Shown in pieces: positions 11,436 through 22,711 of a stretch of 64,000 nt of DNA; positions within the stretch are counted from its first letter, which is position 1, and each line of letters opens with the position of its first letter. Under the pieces are notes generated by a model. That model was not told the origin of the DNA. It ran no database searches and was given only the letters and a program-made list of their open reading frames with translations. Location: positions 60,337,189 through 60,401,188 of the forward strand of contig NC_071392.1 of NCBI RefSeq assembly GCF_022682495.2, written 5' to 3'. This DNA is from Desmodus rotundus (lineage: Eukaryota; Chordata; Mammalia; Chiroptera; Phyllostomidae). Position numbers and translations under genes: made by a program.

Positions 11436-13767
11436 AACTTCTAAAACTACAATGTTGTGCTGTTGAGGTTTTCCTAGATATCAATTTCCTGTCCTTGTCA
11501 GAAATATTGTATTTCTAGCTGGGATTTTATTGTACAAGTAGAATGTTTTTGATCACATTTTATTTAGATGACAGCCTAGAATTGTGGCATTTTGCCAAGT
11601 ATATTGTACACATTTAAAATATTTTCCAAATATCTATTCACATTAAGAATTATTGTGGCCCAGAAAAGGCAGTTACAACCTATTGAGTAAATAAATTTTA
11701 GTTTTTAAAAAATTGGAAAAACTTTGAAGGGGATATAATGATATCTCAGTTGTTAGAAACAACCATTGATCAGGCTTGTTTTTTTCTCTAAATGGTACTT
11801 TAATTCTTAAATATTTAAGCAACAAGATAAAACAGAGGAAACAGAAACAAAGGAAAAATGAAATCAGTTCCCTGAAAGTATAGATTTTCTTTCTTCTTTC
11901 CCATGATTAGATAGCATCTCCCTATCATGAAAAAAAACAAATAGACAAAGACACAGTCAAACAAACAAAATAATACTACTGGAGCAAAATGTTAAGGTTT
12001 CTGGAGGCTAAAACAAAAATCTCAAAATACATAGTTCAAATAGCAAAAATATTTAAAATAAGTGGATGTATTTCACTTAAATCCGAAAGGTTCACTTTTA
12101 TTATTATGCTGTTTGACTTAAATTTGATCTTTGTGAAACTTCTGTATAAGAAGTAATTGATTATTTTAAGTCATTTAGAAAATTGTGCACTTTATGCTAT
12201 TTCTGCTTTTTTCAATAAAGAAACAAGGTTATTGTTATCAGTTAATTTAAACTTATGTGTGTTTTTGTTTGTGTGTGTTATTTTCTCTTTTTCAATCATG
12301 TGGCACCAAATTTTTATTTATATTTCAAAGATTGAACTTTATAATCTTTTGTATTTATAAAAGTTTAATTTGTTCTTTCTAAAGAAAGGAAAATATTTTG
12401 TGATTTTTATGGAATACTAAGTTTATCTCGACATTGTAGGTTTGCTTGTCAATATCTTTTGACAAGCAAATTAGAACATTGTAAGGGCATCCAACTTGGA
12501 GCTTGAGGCATATAGCACTGCCTTCTGCAAGTATAACTCAACAACAAGTGTTTCTGTACAGTGAGGAGTCATGTTCAGACTCACATTCTTTACTTCAGTG
12601 TGCAAGGGAAAAAATAGCCTCTTGTGTTAAAGAAAATTACGACCTCAGGAGAAAAATGTACCTTGTATAAATTGAAACGGAAAGTAAGAGATATTAAGAA
12701 ACCCATCTAAAAATAACATTTGAATATAAAGATAGTTAAGGAAAATATATATGATAGCAGAAATCCAATAAATTGGTTATTTTGATTATTATCCCTGCAA
12801 TTAGAAATAGTAGTCCTATAAAAACATTGCTCTATAACATAACACTAACATTAAAATTTAGTATTTGGTTCCCTACAGTTTGTCAACATGGTGAAAATAA
12901 TTGTTTTGAAATGAACAAGTTAACACTAATTTTGCATGTAAACATTTCAATTTCAGCCATCTTATCTGAGACTGATAGGTAAAATAGCTGAATATATACA
13001 CACCTTGGGATTTCAACATATATATAAAGATGAGGGAAGGTCTATCAATCAGTTTTTAATTCATATTGTCGTTTTGAATGCACACATCTACAGATGGTGG
13101 AGTTTTGACTACCCATCAGAGAACCAGTACCTTTGAGACAGCTGTTACAGCTAAACCTCTTTTACATGCTTTAGGTCAAGAGTAGTCAAACCTATTACAA
13201 CACCTAATTTTGCATATGCAAATCTGTTATTCTGTTATTTCATTAAACAAGAAGCCTTAACAGTCTCTTATGGTTATAAATATGAGACTGGAACATCACC
13301 TACATGAAGTGAAATCCAGCAAAAAGACAATTGTGATTTCTGCTGTTTGGGGCTTTGTTTCTGAAAGACTGCCCATAATTCAGAGGGAGGATGGAGGCAA
13401 GTTTGTGTTTGGAGACAAGAACAGGGAAGGTATTCACTGTCATTGACTGTAGGGTAGTTGTGAAGTTTGACATGCCCAGAAGCTGCTGAATGCCATATGG
13501 GACCCCCATACACTGCATACCTCAGTTTTCATCATCTGGTGAGCCTGCAGCAGGATTTCCAGGCACTGGAGTCGACATGTCTACTTTGGTTTGGAGCTGA
13601 TTGATCCATGGAATAGAACATGCTTGTGGGATCTTCCTTTGCTATAGAATGACATAAATGATTAAAATGCTTTCTTTAGAAAAGAAAATCATCATTTGTT
13701 TATAGACCTTACTGCTTATGGGAAAGGAATTGTCAAATAGTAATGCAAGCAGAGTTTGTTGGAAACT
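11436..13767. other. Unrecognised single-copy sequence with one perfect hairpin
   Basis: No gene or transposon was recognised. A perfect 12-base inverted repeat, TTTGCTTGTCAA (12441-12452) and TTGACAAGCAAA (12459-12470) around a 6-base loop, is flanked by direct ACATTGTA repeats (12431-12438 and 12476-12483). Its role is unknown. Confidence 0.6.
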
Positions 13768-13834
13768 TTCTTTTTAATTATATTTTATTGATTATGCTAT
13801 TACAGTTGTCTCATTTTTTTGTTTGTTTGTGAAT
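13768..13834 (-). mobile_element. L1 3' end fragment, antisense
   Basis: TATTTTATTGATTATGCTAT followed by TACAGTTGTCTCA is the antisense 3' terminus of the L1 family present here. It is cut short at the inverted-repeat DNA transposon that starts at 13837. Confidence 0.65.
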
Positions 13835-13836
13835 TA

Positions 13837-14065
13837 ATGTATTTTTCAGACTATAAGACACAGTTCCCCCCAAAATTTGGGAGGAAAATGGGGGTGCATC
13901 TTATAGTCTGAATGTAGTTTACCTGGCTTGCTGGGGTGGAGCGGGGTCACAGGAGGCAGGAGCCGGACCACAGTTTTTCCTTCAAAATTTTTTTTTCCTA
14001 TTTTCCTCCGCTAAAACCTAGGTGTGTCTTATGGTCCGGTGCATCTCATAGTCTGAAAAATACGG
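13837..14065. mobile_element. Short inverted-repeat DNA transposon (MITE), TA target
   Basis: A 229-base element whose ends are inverted copies of one another: the left end begins ATGTATTTTTCAGACTATAA, and the reverse complement of the right end begins CCGTATTTTTCAGACTATGA. A second, internal inverted pair (ATTTTGGGAGGAAAATGGGG and its neighbours) lies near the left end. TA dinucleotides flank it (13835-13836 and 14066-14067), as with Tc1/mariner-like transposons. It has no coding capacity and would need a transposase supplied elsewhere. A second copy starts at 63886. I recognise it as a repeat but cannot name the family with certainty. Confidence 0.8.
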
Positions 14066-14067
14066 TA

Positions 14068-16144
14068 TAGTCTCCTTCAACTTAGGCACATTAGAAATAA
14101 AAGTGGGAATGCAATTTGTGCAGTGGGGGGAAGAAAGGCTAGAAGGAAATTCTTTCCTTATTTACTCTCTTAAAAAGGGTAGTGGCATGTAACAAAAATG
14201 TCTCTTAAGAATTAGCAAAATGACTAAGATTTTACTCTGTGTTGCTATAGATTGCTGTGGGGGAGAAAAGGGAAATACTACAACTGGTAAAGAAATGTTG
14301 TATTCTGTCATTTAGGGTTACATTATTTTACTGTGAAGTGGTTCCTAATTTCCCTTTTAGAAAAATAGTGCAAAATGCATATTGTGCAGAAAGTAAAGGT
14401 TGTGTGTTGATTGTGTTAATTATGTTGAATTGTGTTTATTCTGACATTGATTTACAATAAGTAAGAATAAAACATATTATTTTCTAGCTTTGGGGGGAAA
14501 TTAAAATTTTTTCCCTGACCTTTTAACCTTATCAAGTGATTTCCCTGTTTTTGACACAGACATTATATTTGCAAAGGTTGAAAGTTAACTCTTCAAGGTA
14601 CCAGACATCATTTTTATTAGGATATTAATTCTCAGAGGTGCTAATCTCATCAAGATTTGTGGGCATTTTCTTTCATAGGCCATTCTGATTTGTAGCTCTT
14701 TCTTTTCACAGCAGTATTAAATACCAAACCTTCTCTGATATGGAAGTTCATTAGAGATATGTCTTTGATGACAGCCCTTTTCCTGGCTTCAGTTTCAAAT
14801 ACCTTGATGTAAAGCTTAAGAAACCATTGTGTTGTAAGCCCTCCTTGATGTGCCTTATTTAGATCTGCATAGTAAATCAAGGAAAGTAAATAACAAGGCA
14901 GCAGATGGAAGCATGGAGATAAGGCACATGAACAATTGTATTTGTATTTTGTTATGATGTTGACAGGAGCTAAAATTCACTAATCTAGTTCAACTGATCT
15001 GCATTTCAAAGAAATCTCATTTAGCAGCAACTTGAAAGTTTGTAGGATAAAGTTCTTTTATTACAGCTTTTATTGCATTCTTTGCTAATTTATCTGTTTA
15101 AGATTTATCCTTGCTTACTTAAAGCTGCATGCATGTTACAAGGAGTCTTAAATACTATGACAGCATTAGTGTCTAGACCATGAACTGAAGATAATTACAT
15201 ATCCAGCCTTGAATAGGTTACATTTAGAAAATACTGTTGTCCAAACTCAATTGTCAGGGCAAAAAAGATAAGGCCTTTTTTTTTTCTTCTCCCTCTCTTG
15301 CTTGTTTGCTCAGAGATTTTTTTACCCACCTCATAAATACGTTGATATATAATCAATTACTGAGAAAATATGCACAAAATGAGTAGATCTTCTTTAAATG
15401 TGAATCTATTGGTGTTGATGTTGGTTAAGCTCATTTGAGAATGGAAGATTATTAGTTTTGGAAGTCTGATATCCTTATTTAAGTCTGTAGTTATAAATAT
15501 GTATACTATATAAGTAAATATGTTTAATGTGAAACTAAACATGTAAAAACTATATGAGACAAACTACAAAAAATATTAGTATGTCTTTTCTTGATTTGAT
15601 TATATATGCCAATTAAAGTAAATTAGTTATTTTGAAAGGTAGTCACAGAAATTAAACACTATATGTGTATATATATTAAATACATTTTGAAATTCCACTT
15701 GCATTTGTTCCAAAATGATAGACTACTAGCTTAGAAGAGTTATACATAGCTCAGGGCCTATCTCTGCCATTTTCCTCTCTGAGATCTTGGGTAAATTAAT
15801 TTCTATGACTATCTCCTATAAACTATGGGAGTTGGAGGTGATTCAGAAGTGCACAGGGTCTTCTCAGTTAGTTCCTGGTCATTCACTGACAACTCACTCT
15901 ACATTAGGCATCGTGCTTGACCTAAAGGTTATGTAGGTAAGTTGTCTTCCCTAAAATAATTTGTGTAAATATTTCACTTTCTAAAATTTATTGCTAATAC
16001 AATTATTATTTGGAATATAATTTTTACTTCTCTTTCTAACTCCTTTTGGTGACCCCAGTTTGTTGTGTATGGGTTAGCTTTGAATCTACTTTTCATAAGA
16101 CACAGAGAATTAATGTAGTTGTCCTTATGAGAGATTTATTATAT
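14068..16144. other. Unrecognised sequence, possible weak MIR remnant
   Basis: No gene was recognised. The stretch 15745-15850 (GAGATCTTGGGTAAATTAAT, then CTCCTATAAACTATGGG) is faintly like the core of a sense MIR SINE, but is too decayed to be sure. Confidence 0.5.
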
Positions 16145-16361
16145 AATTTATTTATTTTTAGAAAGATTTTATTTATTTATTTTTAGAGAGGCGGGAAAGG
16201 TAGAAGAAAGGGAGAGAAACATCAATATGTGGTTAATTCTCCAGTGCCCCCTACTGGGGACCTGGCCCACAACCCAATCATGTGCCCTGACTGAGAATTG
16301 AACTGTCAACCCTTTGGTTCACAGGCCAGCACTCAATCCACTGAGCCACACCAGCCAGGAT
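16145..16361 (-). mobile_element. VES-type bat SINE
   Basis: Minus-strand copy with TTTATTTATTTTTAGAGAGG, the GGGGACCTGGCCCACAACCC block, GTGCCCTGACTGAGAATTGA and the terminal GAGCCACACCAGCCAGGA box. It is well preserved. It sits in otherwise unrecognised sequence. Confidence 0.92.
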
Positions 16362-17845
16362 ATTTTATCATTTAAACCAAATTGCCATATAATGTGATTT
16401 TAAAAACAACAACAACAACTATAATTTTGTTCTGGGTTCTAAAATTTAATGTCATTTCAGAACTTCAGAGTAAGTATTTAAAACCAAGTATTTTATTTTA
16501 CTATCTTAATACAGTTTGTCAAGTATGTTTTCTATAGAAAAAAGTTAAACAATGACTTGATTGTCCTTTATGAGATATATTTTTGAAAGGTTTAGTTAGA
16601 ATTTGAAAATCATGGTAGCAAAATAATTTCTGTAATTGATGAACATAAATGATTAAGAAGAGCTTAACGTAACTGTCTTTTTTGAGTTATACCATGGTTC
16701 TGTTTTACTTCGCTCACCATTCCTTGTCAAATAGTTTAGTACTATTTTTGTAATAAAGTTAGGTTGGTAAGAGAGACACAGATAAATAAGACATCCTCTA
16801 TTTTCAGATAGTTTTTAATTAAACGTGATAAATCAGGTATGTGGACAAATGTAATATATGGTGGATTAAGTGAACAATTTTCAATAGGGAGCTGTAGAGA
16901 AAAACGCTATGTGAGTTGATAACTTCTGGCTAAAATGATAAAATAAGCAAGTACTTCATGGAGTTCATGGTAATTGAATTGAGGGTTGAAAGGTATGGTA
17001 CGATTTGATCAAATAGTATTTGAGAGGAGCCAGACATTCTAGGTGAAACAAATTAAGACTTTAAGGGATGATAAGGGCAAACATGGTCTGTTCAGGTTGA
17101 CTCTATATTGTAGAATGTAGAAATGTAGAATGTAGAATGTAGAATATAGAAGGTAGAAAAGATTAGTGGAACTAAGTAAAGGAGAGGCAGATTTGATACT
17201 AAGATGAAAAGCTTTAGGTTTAATAAGTTATAGTTTTTTGGAATAATATTGAGGAGACCCTCTTTCTGTTAAACACTAATTGAAACACTCATAAAAAAGG
17301 CACCGGGGAAATAATTTGCATGATTTGAAGTAAAATGTATTGAATTTAGGCAATAATATTTTCATCCTTCCCCCTATACCAGTCCAACAGATTAGGAAAA
17401 TATTGTATATTTGAAAATTTTTGTCAGGTCTGATATATTCTGCAAAGATCAGTGAGGAGAGAGATATTTGAAGATATTTGGTTTATGTGAAGGATATGAA
17501 TATTAAATTGTCATTGAGAGATAGAAAAAAGACTATCATTAGAGAGGTAAAAGAGAGTGTTGTTTTAAGATGATTCGTACAGACATCTTGTAGTTTTTGA
17601 TATGTATTTAAGAAAATGCCAGTTTTCTTGAGTGAAGAGAAGGTGTCAGATAAAATTCTGAAGCTATGTGAGCCATTATTAATTTGAAGAAGGGTTAGAA
17701 CCAGAATATTCAAGTGAAATGTAAAAGGTAGTAGAGGATAAACCACTGAGCGAAAGAGAGAATAGAAAATTGCATTTACAGTCTGTTTTAACTAATAAAA
17801 TTAAATAGCAAGAATTTCTGAAATGTAAATGGATTGCATAAAAAT
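16362..17845. other. Unrecognised sequence with a short GTAGAAT tandem repeat
   Basis: No gene or transposon was recognised. At 17110-17157 there are about six imperfect copies of a 7-8 base unit (GTAGAAT), a minor tandem repeat. Confidence 0.6.
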
Positions 17846-18260
17846 ATTTTTTAGTTTTATTTTTATTTTTTATGCTGTTACAGTTGTTCCCACTTTTTCT
17901 CCCATTCCCCACATCTCCTCAGCCTCACCCTCTTCGCATCCCAAGCCAATCCCCATTTTGTTGTCCATGTCCATGGGTTGTACATAAATGTTATTTGGTT
18001 AATCCCTTCACCATCTTTCATTCTGCACCCATCCCCCATTTTCTGGCATCTATCAGTTTTATATATCTAAGCTTCTGTTATATTTTGCTCATTGGTTAAG
18101 TGTTCATTAGATTCCACATATAAGTGAGATCATGTGCCAGTACTCTTTCACTGACAGGCTTAATTCACTTAGTGTAATCTTCCTCAGGTCCATCAATTCT
18201 GTTGCAAAATATAAGAGTTTCTTCTTTTTTACTGCTGCATAGTATTCCACTGAGTAAATG
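17846..18260 (-). mobile_element. Old L1, 3' end (first piece of a split copy)
   Basis: Antisense 3'UTR followed by the end of ORF2 (to about GCATAGTATTCCACTGAGTA). It is interrupted by a younger L1 and resumes exactly at 21268. The old copy then runs through 22711 and, after a HAL1-type insertion, from 24670. It is the outer layer of the nest. Confidence 0.88.
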
Positions 18261-18275
18261 CACCACAGCTTTTTT

Positions 18276-21267
18276 TTTCCGATTATATTTTTATTTTAGA
18301 TTAATTCTTTTTTTTAATTTTAATTTTGTATTGTTATTCAATTACAGTTCTGTGCCTTTTCTCCCCATCCCTCCACCCCACCCCAGCTGAACCCACCTCC
18401 CTCCCCCACACCCACCCTCCCCCTATATTTTGTCCATGTGTCCTTTATAGTAGTTCCTGTAATCCCATCTACTCACTGTCCCCACCCCACTCCCCCCTGC
18501 CCATTGTTAGATAGTTCTTAACTTCAATGTCTCTGGTTATATTTTGTTTCCTTTTTTCTTCTATTTATTATGTTCCAGTTAAAGGTGAGATCATATGGTA
18601 TTTGTCCATCACCGTCTGGCTTATTTCACTTACCATAATGCTCTCCAGTTTCATCCATGCTGTTGCAAAGGGTATAAGCTCCTTCTTTCTCTCTGCTGCA
18701 TAGAATTTCATTGTGTAAATATAGCATAGTTTTTGGATCCACTCGTTTGCTGATGGGCACTTTGGTTGCTTCCAGCACTTGGTTATTGTAAATTGTGCTG
18801 CTATGAACATTGGGGTGCACAGGTTCTTTTGGATTGGTGTTTCAAGGTTCTTAGGGTATAATCCCAGCAGTGGAATTGCTGGGTCAAAGGGCACTTCCAT
18901 TTTTAGTTTTCTGAGGAAATTCCATACTGTTTTCCACTGTGGCCTCACCAGTCTGCATTCCCACCAACAGTGCACTAGGGTTCCCTTTTCTCTGCATCCT
19001 CTCCAACATTTGTTTGTGGATTTGTTTATGCTGGCCACTCTGACTGGTGTGAGATGGTACCTCATTGTGGTTTTAATTTGCATCTCTCTGATGGCTAGTG
19101 ATGCTGAGCATTTTTTCATATTTCTCTGGGCTCTCTGTATGTCTTCCTTGGAGAAGTGTCTGTTCAAGTCCTTTGCCCATTTTTTAACTGGGTTGTTTGT
19201 CTTCCTGGAGTGCAGTCGTGTGAGATCTTTATATATTTTGGAGATCAGGCCCTTGTCTGAGGTATCATTAGCAAATATGTTTTCCCATACTGCTGGTTCT
19301 CTTTGTAATTTGGTGCTGTTTCCTTTAGCCATGCAGAAGCTTTTTATTTTGATGAGGTCCCATTTGTTTATTCTTTCCTTTATGTTCCTTGCTTTAGGGG
19401 ATGTGTCTGTGAGGATGTTGCTGCTTAGAATATCTGAGATTTTCCTGCCAATGTTTTCCTCCAGGACTTTTATGGTGTTACGACTTGTATTTAAGTCTTC
19501 TATCCACCTTGAGTTTATTTTTGTGTATGGCGTAAGTTGGCGATTGAGTTTCATTTTTTGCACGTAGCTGTCCAGATCTCCCAGCACCATCTGTTGAAGA
19601 GGCTGTTTTTGCTCCAGTTTATACTTCTGCCTCCTTTGTCAAATATTAATTGACGGTAAAGGCTTGAGTTTATTTCTGGGCTCTCTATTCTGTTCCATTG
19701 GTCTATGTGCCTGTTTTGATGCCAGAACCAGGCTGTTTTGATAACAGTGGCCTTGTAATACAGTTTGATATAAGGTATTGTGATACCTCCTGCTTTGTTC
19801 TTCTTTCTCAAAATTGCTGCAGCTATTCGGGGTCGTTTATGGTTCCATATGAATTTCTGAAATGTTTGTTCTATATCTGTGAGATATGTCATAGGTACTC
19901 TAATAGGGATTGCATTGAATCTATAGGTTGCTTTGGGTAGTATGGCCATTTTGATGATGTTAATTCTTCCAATCCATGAGTATGGTACATGCTTCCATTT
20001 GTTTGTGTCTTCCTTAATTTCTTTCTTCAGTGTTGTGTAGTTTTCTGAGTACAGGTCTTTTACCTCCTTGGTTAGGTTTATTCCTAGGTACTTTATTTTT
20101 CTTGTTGCCATATCAAATGGGATTTCTTTCCTGATTTCTGTTTCTGCAGTTTCATTGTTGGTGTACAGGAATGCTTTTGATTTCTGAGTATTGACTTTGT
20201 ATCCAGCTGTTTTGCCAAATTCATTTATTTGGTTTAGTAGTTTTTTTTGTGGAGTCTATAGGATTTTCCATGTACACTATCATGTCGTCTGCAAACAGTG
20301 ACAGTTTCATTTCCTCCTTTCCAATTTGGATGCCTTTTATTTCTTTTTCTTGTCTAATTGCTGTGGCTAGGACTTCCAATACTATGTTGAATAGGAGTGG
20401 TGAGAGAGGGCATCCTTGTCTTGTTCCTGGTCTTAGTGGGAAAGCTCTAAGTTTTTGTCCATTGAGTATGATGTTGGCTGTAGGTCTCTCATATATGGCC
20501 TTTATTAAGTTGAGGAATGCTCCCTCTATTCCCACTTTGCTGAGTGTTTTTATCAGGAATGGGTGCTGTATCTTATCAAATGCTTTTTCCACATCTATTG
20601 ATATGATCATGTGATTTTTGTCTTTGCTGTTGTTGATCTGATGTATTATGTTTATTGATTTGGGAATATTGTACCATCATTGCATCCCTAGGATGAATCC
20701 CACTTGGTCATGCTGTATGATCTTTTTAATGTATTGCTGGATGCGGTTTGCCAATATTTTGTTGAGGATTTTAGTGTCTATGTTCATCAGAGATATTGGC
20801 CTGAAGTTTTCTTTCTTCGTTGTGTCTTTATCTGGTTTTGGGATTAGGATGATGCTGGCTTCATAAAAAGAGTTTGGGAGTCTTCCATCAGTTTGGATTT
20901 TTTCAAATAGTCTGTGAAGGATAGGGGTTATCTCTTCCTTAAATGCTTTGTAGAATTCTCCTGTGAAACCATCTGGTCCAGGACTTTTGTATGTTGGGAT
21001 TTTTTTGATGACTGCTTCAATTTCGTCTGCTGTTATTGGTCTGTTCAGGTTTTCTGCTTCTTTTTCATTCAGTTTTGGAAGATTATATTTTTCTAGAAAT
21101 GTGTCCATTTCACCTAGGTTTTCAAATTTCTTGGCATAGAGTTCTTCGTAGTAATTTCTTACAGTCCTTTGTATTTCTGTGGTATCAGTTGTGACCTCTC
21201 CTCTTTCATTTCTAATTGTGTTTATTTGGATCCTCTCTTTTTTCTTGAAGAGGCTACTTAAAGGCTT
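18276..21267 (-). mobile_element. L1 insertion, 5' truncated, 3.0 kb, with target-site duplication
   Basis: An antisense L1 holding the 3'UTR and ORF2 from just before the reverse transcriptase to the stop codon. The duplication CACCACAGCTTTTTT flanks it at 18261-18275 and 21268-21282, and removing the insert rejoins the old L1 text. It is much less decayed than its host. About 30 non-L1 bases (CCGATTATATTT onward) lie between the tail and the L1 3' end. A closely related copy in opposite orientation lies at 43018-45546. Confidence 0.93.
18568..21258 (-). pseudogene. L1 ORF2 pseudogene: reverse transcriptase to C-terminal Cys motif
   Basis: Minus-strand frames at 20677-21258, 20221-20610, 19551-20111 and 18568-19590 join into about two thirds of an L1 ORF2 protein, which would reverse-transcribe L1 RNA at the nicked target. 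Visible blocks are [14 protein letters not shown] and [21 protein letters not shown], the conserved [12 protein letters not shown], the active site [11 protein letters not shown], and the C-terminal C-x3-C-x7-H-x4-C motif (CWRGC, then HCWWEC). The endonuclease is absent because the insertion is 5' truncated. The lesions are few: a TGG-to-TGA-type stop after GFILGMQ (near 20675), a frameshift after DSTKK (near 20240), and breaks near 20115 and 19555-19590. Relatively recent, but dead. Confidence 0.92.
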
Positions 21268-22703
21268 CACCACAGCTTTTTTATACACTCATCTACTGAT
21301 GGGCACTTAGGCTGCTTCCTAATCTTGGCATTGTAGAAAGCACTACTATAAACATGAGGGTGCATACATTTTGTGTATTGGTATTTCAGCATACTTGGGG
21401 TATATTTCCAGAAGTGGAATCACTGGGTCAAAAGGGAGTTTCGTTTTTAATTTTTAAGGGACATTCCATAATGTTTTCCACAATAGCTATGCCAGACTAC
21501 ATTCTTAACTACAGTGCACTAGGATTACCTTTTCTCCACATCCTCACCAATATTTGTTGATTTTTGATGGTAGCCATTCAATAAGGTGATATTACATTGA
21601 GGTTTTAATTTGTATTTCTATGATGATTAGTGATATTGACCATTTTTTCATGTCTGTGGGCCCTCTGTATGTCCTTTTGGGGAATTGTCTCCAAATCTCT
21701 TGCCCATTTCAATCAGGTTGTTTGTCTTCCTGGCATTGAGTTGTATTAGTCCTCTGTATATTTTGGAGATTGAACCCTTGTCAGATTTATTGCCAAAAAT
21801 GTTCTCCCATACAGTCGGTTTCCTATTTGTCTTGCTGATGGTTTCTTTAGCTTAGAGAAGCTTTTTAATTTGACATAGTTCCATTTGTTTATTTTATGCT
21901 TTGTTTCCAGTGCCTTAGGATATATATTAGCAAAAATATTTCTATGTCGAACATCTGAGATTTTACTCCCTATGTTTTCTTCTAGGATTTTTATGGTTTT
22001 GTGACTTACATTTAAGTATTTTGTCCATTGTGAGTTTCTTTTTGTTTATGGTGTAAGTTGGTGATCTAGTTCGTTCATTCGTTCGTTCCTTCCTTCTCTC
22101 CCTTCCTTCCTTCCTTCTTTCCTTTCACCAGGCCACTTTTCCCAACACCATTTATTGAAGAAACTGTCTTTGCTCCATTGTGTGCTCTTGCCACCTTCAT
22201 CAAATATCAATTGCTTATGCACACATGGGTGTATTTCTGGGCTCTCTATTCTTTTCCATTGATTTATATTTCTGTTCTTGTGCCACTACCAGTTTGTTAT
22301 TATTACAGTGGCCTTATAGTATAGTTTGGTATCAGGACTTGTGATACCTCCACTTTGTTCCTCTTCTGTAAAATTACTGATGCTATTTGGGGTATATTTG
22401 GTTCTATAAAATTTTTTGGAGTATTAATTACTTGTTATGTTATTGGTATTTTACTAGGAATTGCATTGAATGTATAGATTGCTTTGGGTAGAATAGCCAT
22501 TTTAATGATATTAATTTTTCCAGTAGTCTATGGAAACAATATATGATTCCATTTACTTGTATCTTCCTCAATTTCTTTCTTCAATGGCCTATAGTTTTAG
22601 CAGTACGTGTCTTTTATATTCTTGGTTAAATTTATTGGTACATACCTTAATTTTTTTTGTTGGAATAGTAAGTGGAGTTTTTTTCTTAGTTTCTCTTCCT
22701 CAT
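21268..22703 (-). mobile_element. Old L1, second piece (ORF2 C-terminal to RT region)
   Basis: It continues the copy begun at 17846: antisense ORF2 text from CTCATCTACTGATGGGCACT onward. It is heavily mutated. A simple-repeat expansion of TTCG/CCTT units interrupts it at 22069-22125. It ends at the HAL1-type insertion. Confidence 0.88.
22069..22125. repeat. Microsatellite (TTCG)n(CCTT)n inside the old L1
   Basis: Tandem GTTCGTTC and CTTCCTTCC units replace the normal ORF2 text between GTGATCTAGT and CACCAGGCCA. It is a pure pyrimidine-rich run apart from G at the CpG-containing units. Confidence 0.85.
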
Positions 22704-22711
22704 AGCTTGTT

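Noticed and set aside
18779..19567. A plus-strand open frame of 262 codons
   Set aside because: It is the antisense shadow of the L1 ORF2 on the minus strand; its Phe/Leu/Ser-rich text recurs wherever antisense ORF2 occurs (for example 26942-27409 and, on the other strand, 44310-45074).
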